A DNA stretch of 64,000 nt, taken from the NCBI GenBank assembly GCA_964035575.1, contig OZ037914.1, positions 816,176 through 880,175 on the forward strand. Direction: 5' to 3'. A model generated the notes under the pieces. It worked only from the letters and a program-made list of their open reading frames with translations, did no database searches and was not told the origin of the DNA. The DNA comes from Rhynchopus sp. YZ270_cl-10 (Eukaryota; Euglenozoa; Diplonemea; Diplonemida; Diplonemidae). Positions 10,241-20,388 of the stretch are shown here, in pieces; within the stretch, counting starts at the first letter, position 1; every line of letters starts with the position of its first letter. The position numbers were made by a program, and so were the translations under genes.

Positions 10241-12149
10241 ATGGGGTACGACGAAGCCTCGTATGGGTACGCTAGCAGACGCAGCAGTGGTGAGTCACGT
10301 GGTGGCGACTCGCTCCCTGGAGATGCGCACAGCTTCGTGCAGGAGGCCCCTGAGGATGCACACCCACGCATGCGGCTGTCACCACGCGCAGGGCTGCCTT
10401 CACAACGCCTTGCTGCAGGCGCACCCCTCACCCACACATCCTCAACAACGCTACAGCGCAACCGCGGCCGCAGCCCGCCCAACTTCCTCTCACCACGTCC
10501 CACGCAACTCCCACCGTTCCCCCGACCAACCCAATTCACCTCAACCGCGCCTCTCCTCTCAGGGCTAGGTCTTCCTGACAGTGCAGGGCAACCAGGGCAC
10601 CCAGGGCAGCGCAGGCTTTCTCCTGACCGGAATATAAACAGAGCACCGCCTCGAGCACCAGATGTCGCACTTGGCAGAGCGGGAGCGGGAGGAGGAGGAG
10701 CAAAACGCGCCCCACCCCCTGCCCCGGTCTTCCCCGTAGGTGGTGGGGGTGGGGTGGTGCGTGCTACAGCCCCTAGGGTTTCTCCTCCTCCTAGAAAGTC
10801 TCCGGTGTTGGGGTATCAGGTGGAGAATGTGGGGATACCGCACTTTGAGGTAAAAGGGTTGCAGGAGACTGGGGCGCCGGTGTTTGAAGGAAGTGGAGGT
10901 GGCGGTGGTGGAGGTGGTGTTGCCAACACCAACCGAATCCGCACCCCAGCCTCAACCGACGCAGTCCCAATGGTCCCGGTCCCCTCGCCGAGGGTGCCTG
11001 CACAGTACGGTGGGTCCCTTCCTCCCTCCTCTCCATTTGGAAGCTGGATGCCTCATCGGGTGGAGGCATATCCAGAACTTCCTGCACCGTCTGCGTGGGT
11101 GAAGGGGGTTCCGGTTTTGGATCCGAATATAGCGGCATTAAGGGTGGTGCAGCCGGTTTGGCATGCGCAGAAGGTTCCTGCGTTTCAGGAGTGGCATAAT
11201 AAAGGGGAGACGTCAGGAGGGGGAGGGGGGGGGAGGAGGAGGAGGAGGACCGATCGCTGCAGAAGCGGCGAGCGATTTGGAGTTGGAGTCGATCCCTCCG
11301 TCGCCAATGAGTGTTCCTCTCCATGAAAGCCCTTCCATGATGATGCAGCCGCTTCAAGCTGCTGTTTCGCCATCTGCCGGGGATGTGATCCGTTCGTTGT
11401 TCTACCTTCGTGGTATTGGCGCTTCTCGAGCTGAAGTAATGGCACCATGGACTGAAAGCGCACCTCTCCTCCAAGCAATAGAAAAACACCTCAGCAGAAA
11501 GGTTGCTTTAACAAGATATGGGCTGCGTTCGGCGCCGGAGGAGCGGTGGTTTCTTATAGTACTCTTTGCGGATAGGGAGAAGAGAATGGTGCCGTGGCTG
11601 ATTTGGTTGGAGAGGGCGAAGAGTGGGGAGATGGAAATGAGGGATCGTTGCCCGCTCGATACGTTGGTAACCTTTAAGGCAGGGAAGTGGTGTGCGGATT
11701 CTCCAGGATTCGCGCCGTATATTGTTGAAGGTGGAATCGTCTCCAGCGCGAACGATCTGGTAACCGGGGCAGAAAGAGACCCTGTTATAAGAGAACTTCC
11801 AGGATGCATGGTACTAGGTTTTAGTAAAAGACTGTTGGAACTGCATTGCACCTCCCGTGAAGATTGGAGCACCTTAGTAAGGGTGTTCAAAGCGATCGTG
11901 CAGGTCAACAACGAAGCGAAGAAGCAGGCCAAGGCAGGCAGTGGAGGTGCGGCAGGCCCTTCCAAAGCAGAAGGGCCTGGTATGGCGTCGCAGTACACTC
12001 TGGATGGAGGCTTTGCGGGGTCGCAGGTACAGAAGCCGCACCAACAACATCCTCCACCTCCTCCAGACGTCCCTCCATCAAACCTGCACCTCCAAACCCT
12101 TCCACCACGCCAAGGTACGGCAAGTGTGCCTGTTAAAGGGGAGATTTAG
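10241..12149 (+). CDS. Pro/Gly-rich protein with a C-terminal PH-like domain; frame change at a G-run
   Basis: The start is the ATG in GGTACTATGGGGTACG, past the upstream MITE. The first frame runs from 10241 to about 11240 as a disordered Ser/Pro/Gly/Arg-rich region. The second frame, shifted by one, runs from about 11217 to 12149. It encodes a globular stretch ending with GCMVLGFSKRLLELHC and SREDWSTLVRVFKAIV, a pattern typical of the last strand and helix of PH domains such as those in phospholipase C. The frames meet in a purine tract (11217-11252) with a long G-run. I see no credible GT-AG intron there, so a homopolymer length error in the sequence or a real indel is most likely. Both halves have coding composition and are probably one gene. 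Lipid binding is an inference. Confidence 0.65.
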
Positions 12150-12211
12150 AAGAAGGGGAGGGGAGTTGGGGGGAAAAGGGAATGTTTTATACCACTCACG
12201 TCTTCCCCTTT

Positions 12212-12272
12212 TGCATGAGCACGACCGAGATGCGGTTTTTTTTAAAGCATGTTTCAACTACTCCTTTATTCA
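12212..12272 (+). repeat. N-family T-tailed element
   Basis: GCATGAGCACGACCGAGATG then CGGTTTT, GCATGTTTCAACTACTCC and T-rich sequence. The second copy is at 23157-23212. It begins 62 nt after the preceding stop codon. Confidence 0.7.
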
Positions 12273-12557
12273 ATATGCGAAACCGAAATTCATTTTGACC
12301 ACCCCTATTTTCTTGGGCGATTCTGTGTACAGAATAGAAGGGCCCGTCTTTGGAGAGGTGATAGGTCGATGTAGCATAAACAGATGGGAAATGTGCCGTA
12401 TGATTCGTAGCCTAAAAAAGGTGGCATTCTTTGGAGATGTGTACTGTAGGAGAGAGACGTTGTTAGATTTAAAAAAAAAAAAATTATAAATGTGTACGTT
12501 TTTTTGTGAGGTTCATCTGTCACTATGTGTTTGTTTTTATGTTAGAATTAGAAAAAA

Positions 12558-12600
12558 TAGTGGAGCGCATCCTCCAAGCAAGTGTTCAAACAAAAAAAAG
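12558..12600 (+). repeat. A-family micro-repeat with an internal deletion
   Basis: TAGTGGAGCGCATCCTC then CAAGCAAGTGTTC and an A-rich tail. The central GGTGGCAACACTAAT part is missing. Confidence 0.6.
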
Positions 12601-12773
12601 AAATGCTAAAAAAATAATGTAGTTCTCTCTACTTCTTTTGCCCCGATCCTCATAAACCCCTCACGGATAGCACCCCCAACCGGACCCTACATCACACAGG
12701 ATTCATGCCCCTGTGTTCGCAATGATCCCCGTTCATCTAGTTGATGAGTGGAAGCGGGAGTAGCATATCAGAT

Positions 12774-12892
12774 GTAAACCACGAAATGGATTGTAGGACT
12801 GTATGGTTGGGGTGTCACCCCCCGGTACAGCCGGTCATTGTACCAAGGTGCACTGTTCGCGAGAGGGCTTTTGCCTATTCAAGTCAACCTAA
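12774..12892 (+). repeat. D-family element, long copy
   Basis: GTAAACCACGAAATGGAT, then a CACCCCCCGGTACAGCCGG block, ATTGTACCAAGGTGCACTG, TTCGCGAGAGGGCTTTTG and TTCAAGTCAACC. It shares its left part with 2592 and its right part with 48047 and 9021. It ends about 60 nt before the adenosine kinase start. Confidence 0.75.
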
Positions 12893-12954
12893 TATTCACC
12901 ACGCTTCTTCACAATTTTCACCTCCCAATCCAATCCTCCAGGGCAAAACACACA

Positions 12955-14040
12955 ATGGCGGCTCAAATGGTTGTGACCATGGGGAACCCTATGGTGGATT
13001 ATATCGTGGAGAGAGCGAGGGAGGAGGTTGTAGCACTTGGCCTCATCCCTGGGGGAGAGTGCCCCGAGCGGTTCCGGACCGACCACGCAGGGGCAGCAGC
13101 GCTGCTGGAGGGGGTAGCTGCAGCTTCGTCACCGTCAGCACCATGCACAATCACCCCTGGCGGTGCGGCGCTGAACACTGCGCGAGCCGCCAAGGTTTAT
13201 CTCAACCGTCAAACCACCTCTCCTCCTCCTGCCATCCAGGTAGCCTCCATCGGCTGTGTCGGGTATGACACCGATGCGGACCTCTTAACGGAAGCATGTA
13301 CCAGGGTTGGTGTGCAGCCTCTCTTTACTAAGCCAGAGGATGCGTCCATCAGAACCGGGCGGTCCTTGATTTTGATAACCCCAGATGGGGATCGTTCCAT
13401 TGTAGGCATCCCTGCCGCAGGGCGGAGTCTCTGTGCAGAGCAGTTGGTCGGAGAGGTGGCGGAGGTGTTGGGGAGGACTACGATATTGTATATCACGTCG
13501 TTTACCTTAACGACGCCTCCTCGGGTGTTGGCTGCGGGGGCAGCAGTGAAGGCGTTGAAATTGAAAGAAAAGCGTGTCTGCTACAATCTGTCGGCAGCGA
13601 CGATACAAAGGAGGGAAATCGTCGTGGAGGCCATCCGTGCAGCGCTAAAGGAGGCATACCTGTTGGTGGGGAATGTGGGGGAGGCGGAGGCCTTCTGCCA
13701 GGCGCAGGGGTTGTGTGATAAGGAGAGGTCGTGTAGTGCAGCGGAGGCGGTTGGGTTGATAGGCGCAGCGTTCCCAGGGTTGGTGGTGTTGGTTACGGAC
13801 AGTGCACAGCCGACGCAATGTGTTGTCCCAGGGGGTGATATCATGGCGTTTCCCGTGCCCGTATTGGAAAGTGCGGTGGTCGATACTGCAGGTGCAGGAG
13901 ACTGTTTTGCAGCAGGGGTGCTTGCACAGCTTGCAACACACTTTGCGGCAGGATCCGAACCCAACTGGGGGGATTGCATCGCAGCAGGGCACCAAAGCGC
14001 GGCAGTAGTTATAACCAGAAAGGGGTGTCAAATTGAATAG
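12955..14040 (+). CDS. Adenosine kinase (PfkB-family carbohydrate/nucleoside kinase)
   Basis: Single exon, 361 residues, close to the usual adenosine kinase length. The start lies in CACACAATGG. Family landmarks appear in order: GNPMVDY near the N-terminus, the glycine pair in TPGGAALNTARAAK, ASIGCVGYDTDAD, the CYNLSAATIQ strand, NVGEAEAF (the NxxE magnesium motif), the anion hole and catalytic Asp in VVDTAGAGDCFAAGVL, and the closing AAVVITRKGCQIE. The enzyme phosphorylates adenosine to AMP with ATP in purine salvage. ADK is favoured over ribokinase because of the start motif and the NLSA strand. Substrate choice is from family knowledge and was not tested. Confidence 0.88.
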   Translation: MAAQMVVTMGNPMVDYIVERAREEVVALGLIPGGECPERFRTDHAGAAALLEGVAAASSPSAPCTITPGGAALNTARAAKVYLNRQTTSPPPAIQVASIGCVGYDTDADLLTEACTRVGVQPLFTKPEDASIRTGRSLILITPDGDRSIVGIPAAGRSLCAEQLVGEVAEVLGRTTILYITSFTLTTPPRVLAAGAAVKALKLKEKRVCYNLSAATIQRREIVVEAIRAALKEAYLLVGNVGEAEAFCQAQGLCDKERSCSAAEAVGLIGAAFPGLVVLVTDSAQPTQCVVPGGDIMAFPVPVLESAVVDTAGAGDCFAAGVLAQLATHFAAGSEPNWGDCIAAGHQSAAVVITRKGCQIE

Positions 14041-14162
14041 TTTTCTTTCTTTGAGTTTTTCAAATTCTATCTCAAATCTAAGGAATATTGGGCTTACCTT
14101 TTTTTTTTCAAACCTATTTGTTATCTCCACCTCCACAAACCCCCCCAGAGGGAATCCACATA

Positions 14163-16262
14163 ATGCACCCCTCTTCTTCCGCACCGTTTTCCTTATATGC
14201 GTTGAGGGATGGGTCTGAGCAGTGTGTGGATTTCATTGCGCTGGCGGAGTTTGATATAGACTTGGGTACTGTTGTGCGTGCGAAGGTGCCTGCTGATGAC
14301 ACCACCACCACCACGACCACCCCTGGCAACCAATACCTATGTGAACAAATGCTGCCCGATCGTTCGGAAGGGTATGCATCACAGCAGGTGGTCTTCTTTG
14401 CAAACCGTGCAGCGGAAGATGAAGCGTCTGAGGCATCTACACTGGAAGAAATCGTTTCGCTTAGGGTAGAGACATATCGTGGTGAAGGATCCTCATGGAC
14501 GCGGCTGCATAACCAGGAGGAGGTGATTTCCTTTGCATCAGTCTCCGCTTCGTCGCAGATGGGGAAGGCAGCGATGCATCGGAGCCTCGCAGAAATATTT
14601 GTAAAAGACGCAAACGGCGGGGCCCTGCAGTCCTATGTGATTTCCCCGCAGGTAGGTGTCTCGTTGGTCCCTCACGGCACCACCTCAATGATAACCCTTA
14701 GTGATACCGGATGTGGCTTTCCCCTCGGTTTAAAGCTGCTTGACAGTCCATTTGGTGAAGAAGGGTTGCCCGGTGTTCCGACTGCCTTAGAAACTCTACA
14801 GGCCTGGCTGAGAGGGGAGAAGAGCTTTAAAAAGGTGGCCCCTTCAGGCGCAGCTCCTCCATGGGGTGCAAATTCAGAGGAAACCCCCTTTCTTTATTGT
14901 TTGAGTATCACCAAAACGAGGCGAGATTCATCGGTCAGAAGGGGCGCAGTGATCAAAGCTGTCTCCATTGGCTGTCGCAACCCAGTAGTGTTATACGCAT
15001 TTCAGCCCATTTTGGATGACATCTTAACGAGATGCCTATCTTTGAAGGAAGGGGGGCAGCCGATTCTACAGCAGCAGGCGTTAGAGGAGGTGTACCGGGT
15101 GCTGAACGACAAAACGCATTTGGCACTACCAGAATCGCTGGAGGGGGTGTCGTATGCGAAATGGGCGGTATGGAAGGATGTGATCCGAAACGAAGCGAGG
15201 GTAACCCATGAGACTACAGTGCACATTGTGTTGCCTGACATCCCGCTTCCTGAAAATGACATGCAAGATGATCCTTGTGAGGCAACGACGGATGGCGCGG
15301 TCAGCCATACCATTCGCATTCCGTTGTACACAACGAATCAGCACCTTTGCGAGGCATCTGGCAGGGTGGCCACCTTTCTCGACACCTTCCGTGAATCTGC
15401 GTTGACCATTGTCTCAGAAATCCTTCTCGGCCACAGAGTGTTATTTCTCTCCTACAAGAAATCTGCTGGCGAGCTCTCTTCCATCCTCATGGCCGCTGTC
15501 TCCCTTGCGTTGCCCCTTTCTAGACGTTACCTTCATACCCGAACCTTCCCTTATTCTTCTCTAACCTGTATGCAAGCATGGACCGATCTTGGTGCTTGTA
15601 CTGTTGGGATAACCAATCCGATGTTTGAATCGCGGACCGAATGGTGGGATGTTTTATGCAATTTGGATACCGGGAAAATCAAGCATCGTGACAAAGAAAA
15701 GGAGAAGGAAAGAGAGAAGGAACAGCCTGAGGCGGATGCTACCTTTTTGACCAGAATGCTGGCAGGAAAGGGGAGGAATGCGGCAGAGGTCGAACCGTTT
15801 TTACGCTACCACTTCGCAGATTATTTAGCAAGCATGACAAGAGAAGGGGCAGACTCTGAAAGCATTTTACGAGTAAAACGGTGGGGACAGTCTGGGATTC
15901 TACAGCCTGTAGAGAGTACGGTGCCTGCCTGTATTAGAGGTGCAAGACAGAGTTTGCAAAAACTGCGCTCAACAAAAGAGTTGTCAGAAGAAGACGCGAT
16001 TCTCATCTTCCAATCTCTAGTAAAAACGGTGCGTGAAACGGAGGATTTGATGCATCTTCTCTCGCTCCTCCCAAAGGAAGCGGACGGGCTCTTCCCCATC
16101 GCCCTCGGCCTCTTCCACCCCTCCCATGCAGTGAAGCTCCCCTGTGTAGCCTTCCTCCGCCGTCTCGATACATTCCCGGAGGGGAAGCTTGTGATGCACT
16201 CCCTCAACCCTTACCTTCTCATTGCATACGAAAGAAACGCGAAGCTTATGCCAATAACTTAA
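14163..16262 (+). CDS. DENN/SPA-domain protein (Afi1/Avl9-like trafficking factor)
   Basis: Single exon of 699 residues. The start is the ATG after CCACATA, with a C-rich tract and AG 14 nt before it. The clearest signature is in the middle: a helix LTIVSEILLGHRVLFLSY, a strand with SRRYLHTRTFPYSSL, and GACTVGITNPMFESRTEWWD followed by VLCNLDTGKI. This is typical of the stabilisation-of-polarity-axis (SPA) part of DENN proteins such as fungal Afi1. The C-terminus has a helical FPIALGLFHPSHAVKL and LDTFPEGK segment also common in this family. DENN proteins act as Rab exchange factors or Arf effectors at Golgi and plasma membranes. There is a (T)n tract at residues about 45-52. The exact GTPase partner cannot be told from sequence. 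Confidence 0.8.
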   Translation: MHPSSSAPFSLYALRDGSEQCVDFIALAEFDIDLGTVVRAKVPADDTTTTTTTPGNQYLCEQMLPDRSEGYASQQVVFFANRAAEDEASEASTLEEIVSLRVETYRGEGSSWTRLHNQEEVISFASVSASSQMGKAAMHRSLAEIFVKDANGGALQSYVISPQVGVSLVPHGTTSMITLSDTGCGFPLGLKLLDSPFGEEGLPGVPTALETLQAWLRGEKSFKKVAPSGAAPPWGANSEETPFLYCLSITKTRRDSSVRRGAVIKAVSIGCRNPVVLYAFQPILDDILTRCLSLKEGGQPILQQQALEEVYRVLNDKTHLALPESLEGVSYAKWAVWKDVIRNEARVTHETTVHIVLPDIPLPENDMQDDPCEATTDGAVSHTIRIPLYTTNQHLCEASGRVATFLDTFRESALTIVSEILLGHRVLFLSYKKSAGELSSILMAAVSLALPLSRRYLHTRTFPYSSLTCMQAWTDLGACTVGITNPMFESRTEWWDVLCNLDTGKIKHRDKEKEKEREKEQPEADATFLTRMLAGKGRNAAEVEPFLRYHFADYLASMTREGADSESILRVKRWGQSGILQPVESTVPACIRGARQSLQKLRSTKELSEEDAILIFQSLVKTVRETEDLMHLLSLLPKEADGLFPIALGLFHPSHAVKLPCVAFLRRLDTFPEGKLVMHSLNPYLLIAYERNAKLMPIT

Positions 16263-16561
16263 AGGGGGAGCAGAGAGGGGGTGGGATTGAGATAATAGAA
16301 GTGGGGGAAAACAAAAAAGAATTTCCGAAAAACCTTTACGCATTTTAGACCGTCCTATTATATGAAGTGCTCTCTGGGGTTTCGATAACCCCCTCGGAGA
16401 ACCAATACCCTCTGCGTCCGCCGATGAACAGTGAGGCGTTTGCACTTTGAACTTCTCTTTTAGGCCGTCCTATTAGCATCGAACCTCCTCCACCACCCAC
16501 CTCTCAGATTTAACCCCCCAACCTTTTTAACCCCCATACATTTTTTTTTTCCAACACAAAA
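16263..16561. other. Short spacer with a G-family element
   Basis: A G/A-rich tract follows the stop codon. Then come a hairpin GGGG-TTTCGATAA-CCCC near 16375, the G element, and two copies of CCGTCCTATTA (16351 and 16465) that bracket them. A T-run and CAACACAAAA lead into the next ATG. Confidence 0.6.
16410..16462 (+). repeat. G-family T-tailed element
   Basis: CTCTGCGTCCGCCGATGAAC then AGTGAGGCGTTTGCAC, TTTGAACTTCTCTTTT. It is flanked by the direct repeats CCGTCCTATTA (16351 and 16465), which may be a target duplication of a larger unit that also contains the TTCGATAACCCC hairpin. Confidence 0.75.
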
Positions 16562-17617
16562 ATGGTAAGCCACGATAAATGCGTTTCCTGCAATGGAACA
16601 TGGTTTGAATCTATTGATGCGTACATTCGTCTTCAACGCCTTGGGGTACGCCTCTGCGAGCCATGTGCACATGCCGCACAGTGCAGAGGATGTGGCATCC
16701 TCAACCTCCGTGGGGAAGCAAGCTGCCCGATGTGCAGAATGGACTGGCATCGGATGTGCGTCTGGGAGGCAGACGCCACCACCTCCACCACCACCTCCAC
16801 CCCTTCCACCCCCATATCCGCACCCAAAAACGACCTGGCAGCCCTCCTCGATGCAGACTCTGACCTCCTCCTTGCGCCTTCCCTGGATTATTCAGAATGC
16901 AACAAAATCTCAGGGCTTGCTGAATCTGCCTTCCCCTCCGACCCTGCAATCACCTGCGCCTATCTTGCCTCGCAGGGTACTGTGTTGGTTGGAATGGACA
17001 TTTCAAACTTCATAGGGGGCGCGGTACAGAGTGGCTGTCAAATGCCCTATCCTGATAGGGTGTTGGAAACGGTACTGAATGGGAGAGCTTTGGAAAAAGC
17101 GTTCGCATTTGGAACGAAAAAGGAGAAGGTAGGAGTACAAGGGGCAATAGCAGGGCAGTGGGAGCGTGGTGGGTTTGCAGCGCATTTTTCGGCAAGGGGA
17201 TGTGACGGGCATGAAGTAAATGTGGATGATAAATTGTGTTGCAATATGCTGCTTGAAATGCGCAGGGCACGCTCTACCATAGGAACCGTAGTGTTCTGCA
17301 CCGGAGATGGTAATGACAACGGAGGTCTCGCATCGTTGCGTGAAGGCGTACAGTGTGCAGTCAACGATGGGTTTGCAGTGGAGGTCTACGCCTGGCGTTG
17401 CAACATCTCCCGCCACTACCGTGATATGGCTCGACGTAAGGAAATTAAAATTATCTTCTGGGACGACCATGTGTCCGCAATCAGCCCAGTAAGCGAGGAT
17501 ACACAAAAAAATTGTCGAGATGAGGAGGAGGAGGAGAGAGTGAGAGTAGTAAAGAAGATTGAGCCAATGCCGGTACTAAAATTGAGTAAGAGGGCCAAGA
17601 AGCGGGTGAGGATGTAA
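16562..17617 (+). CDS. N-terminal zinc-finger protein with a NYN/PIN-like ribonuclease domain
   Basis: Single exon of 351 residues starting in CACAAAAATGG. Residues 7-60 hold eight cysteines in CxxC pairs plus a histidine (CVSCNGTW, CEPCAHAAQCRGC, CPMCRMDWH), a RING- or B-box-like zinc module. After a Thr/Pro linker, a globular domain begins with VGMDISNFIGG. It continues with the helix NVDDKLCCNMLLEMRRA, the strand TIGTVVFCTGDGNDNGG and VQCAVNDGFAVEVYAWR. This order, with DxxN, an acidic helix start and a GDGND pair, fits the NYN branch of PIN-like nucleases, which cut RNA in quality control. The C-terminus is acidic and then basic. Nuclease activity is an inference from fold motifs. Confidence 0.7.
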   Translation: MVSHDKCVSCNGTWFESIDAYIRLQRLGVRLCEPCAHAAQCRGCGILNLRGEASCPMCRMDWHRMCVWEADATTSTTTSTPSTPISAPKNDLAALLDADSDLLLAPSLDYSECNKISGLAESAFPSDPAITCAYLASQGTVLVGMDISNFIGGAVQSGCQMPYPDRVLETVLNGRALEKAFAFGTKKEKVGVQGAIAGQWERGGFAAHFSARGCDGHEVNVDDKLCCNMLLEMRRARSTIGTVVFCTGDGNDNGGLASLREGVQCAVNDGFAVEVYAWRCNISRHYRDMARRKEIKIIFWDDHVSAISPVSEDTQKNCRDEEEEERVRVVKKIEPMPVLKLSKRAKKRVRM

Positions 17618-18888
17618 ATTTTCTGTTTTTTTTGCGAAAGAAAACACACACAAAAAGTAGTAGATTGAAGACGTACAGCAATGAGATTGCATACACCAAG
17701 ACGCTCAACGGAAGGTTTTTTTACTGAACACATTTCCCTAACTTCGAATTCAGTGCAGGGCTGTTTTGACTTGTATTATTTGTTTTTTTGTCAATCACAG
17801 CCCTGTGCATCTATCCTATTATTTTTTGTCTTGCTTTTGTTCAGGAAAAGCGCCTGTTGTGATATTTTCCTTGGTGATGCTTTTTTTTGTAATGGTGTGT
17901 ACGATGCTCTGCCACTCCCCTAACCCCCCTTTTGTGTGATCCTTTGAAAAAAAAATCTAAACCTGTGTTTTTGCCCCCTTTTTTTTGATGATTTTTTTTT
18001 TGTACCTACATCCCAGAGGTGGTCCCTATCAATTCTATTTTAGTGGTAAAAAAAGGCTTTGTATTTTTTTACCAAAATTTATTCTTTATTTTTTAGAATT
18101 ACACTTTCAACTTCTCTTATTTTTGTTTTCTTCACGGAGTGTCAAAGTGCCAGTATCTCTGACGGGGGGTTTTTCCCTTCTTTGCACTGTCTACTCCACC
18201 CTTTTTTGCTTGCTTGCTTAGATTTTCAGTTTCTTTTTGAGGTGCGTATAGCATGTTTATTTTGTACTCTTTGCCGTATCGCATCTTGAAATAAAACAAA
18301 GTAGTTTAACCTTGTCCGTTCCTTTGTCCAATTTTAAAGCCAAAAAAATGGAAGAACGATATTACGAAAGCGAGCAGAACGCTGTTATTAGACAGCCCTG
18401 ACGTTGCAGTATTCATCCCTTTCCATTGTTAGATGGCTTTCTCTGAGAATGTCTCTATTTTTTTTTCTCCCCCATCGTTTATGCGAGTTTTATCCTGAAT
18501 AAAACAACAAAATGGCAGCTGTCTAGCAGTTAACATCGTGCCTACCTAACTACTAGGTAGGTTACAGTAAGAAAAAAAAAACAATAAAGTTGAACACAGA
18601 GCTCGCGCTAAAGTCCATCCCTCATCCCGGGATTTTTGGGGGTTTTGGTAGGAACGTTTTTTTTTTGCAGTACGGGGATTTCATTAAGAAACCAGAAGTT
18701 CTAATATTGTTGAGTAAGACCACCACATAGTGGACTTGCATATACATGTGACCCCGCCGTGGAACGCAATTGGCTCGGAAAGTCAAAAGAAAGAGGAGAA
18801 AAAAGAAAAGGAAAAAAAAAAAATAGTTGGTTACCGTGCGCCTGCGGCGCTGCCTGTTCCCTTCCAGTTTCTACAGGCAAACACTTGC

Positions 18889-19383
18889 CCCCTTTACCTT
18901 ACACTGACGGGTTTTGACCAAAACCAAGAACTTGTCCATTTCGGCAAATTGACCCCACCACAGAACGGACGAATTCCGGAAATGCAAATGCCGGTGTTTT
19001 CGCGCATTTTCATGTTGCAAGACGTCAGGATCAGGGAGAGAAAATCTGGTTGTGGGATTTACATTGGCCCTCTTTACCCTACATGGATTTTGACCAAAAC
19101 CAAAAAATTGGCCATTTCGGCAAAGTGACCCCACCACAGCGCGGACGGATTCCGGAAATTCCAATCGCGGTATGTTTTGGGGCTGAAAACCCACTGATTT
19201 TCAGGAGAAAAATTGCTTCCAAATCTCGGAATTTTCCGAATTTTCCTGAAAATGACCCTTGTTTACGAGTATGGGTTCATATTTTGCGAAAATTTAAGTC
19301 ACTAAAATTTTGTCCATTTTTCCGTATATACCCCACCACAAGCCGGGATTGGCCCGGAAATGCCACAAAACGGGGTTTCCGGG
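18889..19383 (+). repeat. Diverged tandem repeat, three units
   Basis: Units of about 170 nt begin near 18889, 19068 and 19314. The first two share TTTTGACCAAAACCAA, CCATTTCGGCAAA, GACCCCACCACAG and CGGAATTCCGGAAAT-type blocks. The third keeps only CCCCACCACA and CCCGGAAATGCCA parts. The repeat is not seen elsewhere in the window. Confidence 0.65.
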
Positions 19384-19569
19384 CCTCCCCAGCTAACCTT
19401 TTCAAGGAACGTTTTTCCGTACCCGAAATCCATTTTTTCCCCATTTTTTCCCATAATTAGCGCGACCACTGGTTGAACAAGAGAAAATGATACGCGCCTT
19501 TGCGCGACGTTGTGTGTGCAGGGCCTACCTCGGTAGGTGATTGTTGATGCAACAAAGAAAAACAAATAA

Positions 19570-19640
19570 TAGTGGAGCACACTCTAGGGTGGCAACACTA
19601 ATACAACCAAGTTTTCAAACAACAAACAACAAAAAACAAA
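19570..19640 (+). repeat. A-family micro-repeat with a long A/C-rich tail
   Basis: TAGTGGAGCACACTCTAGGG, then TGGCAACACTAATACAACC, AAGTTTTC and a tail of CAAA and CAACAAA units. Confidence 0.8.
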
Positions 19641-20277
19641 AACAAAATCAATGACTTCTTTCCAACACCAGAAATATCCGAGAAAAAAAAGGGGGTTTAA
19701 AAAAAATTCCTTATCGCTTCGCTTCAAACGAAATCCAAGTAGGTGGTATTTGCCTACTATTTATTTGCAACAATGCGCACTTCATTTCCCTATCTTTTCT
19801 TTTGTTTAGTTCTTTTTCGGTGTCAAATACCGGATAGAACAGAGCAGAATTGCGCATAACAAAAAAAAAATACACCCCTTTTTTTAGCGAATTTCCCCCC
19901 TTTTTTTCACTCTTTTTTTACACAAAAAGAAACGTGGATATCATTACAGATGGTGTGACAATATACGGTATCAAAAAAAATCAACAAAAAAATAGTGGCA
20001 TTTTATACTTTCCTGCTTCCCTCCCTTCAAACACATAAAAAAAAACGTCATGCGGGTTTGCGGAATGACCTACACAAAAACCACCTCAATACAGCATATT
20101 TACACACTACCCACACTTCTTTGCGCCCCCCCCCCCGGGTATTTCCCAAAAACTGGTTAACCCCCCATTCTCTTCTAACAAAACCACAAAAACTTTCAAA
20201 ACCCTCCCCTCTCCGTAGTACATTTTTAGGGGATAATACATTTTTAAAGACCACCAAAAACAAAAAGAGCACAAAGC

Positions 20278-20369
20278 AAAAAACAACAACTTTCATCCAT
20301 AGTGGAGTGCATTCTCGGGTGGCAACACTAATACAAACCAAGTTTTCAAAAAACAACAACTTTCATCCA
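20278..20369 (+). repeat. A-family micro-repeat with a 22-bp flanking duplication
   Basis: A 48-nt element (20300-20347) is framed by identical 22-bp sequences at 20278-20299 and 20348-20369, sharing the core ACAACAACTTTCATCCA. The element reads TAGTGGAGTGCATTCTCGGG, TGGCAACACTAATACAAACC and AAGTTTTC. It lies just upstream of the sirtuin start codon. Confidence 0.85.
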
Positions 20370-20388
20370 AACCCTCCCTTCTCCCTCA

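Larger units (their letters stand above)
12150..12954. other. Spacer with repeats, no gene seen
   Basis: Contains an N element (12212), a T-tailed TTCATC fragment near 12505, an A element (12558) and a long D element (12774). A pyrimidine-rich stretch ending in CCAG at 12940-12941 lies 14 nt before the next start codon. Confidence 0.7.
17618..20388. other. Large spacer with repeats, no gene seen
   Basis: This 2.8-kb spacer contains a TTTCAACTTCTCTTA T-tailed copy near 18100, a diverged tandem repeat (18889-19383), an A element at 19570 and a well-framed A element at 20300. Long T-, C- and A-runs dominate. A GTGCGCCTGCGGCGC palindrome at 18836 recurs at 40835. No open frame looks protein-like. 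Confidence 0.7.
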
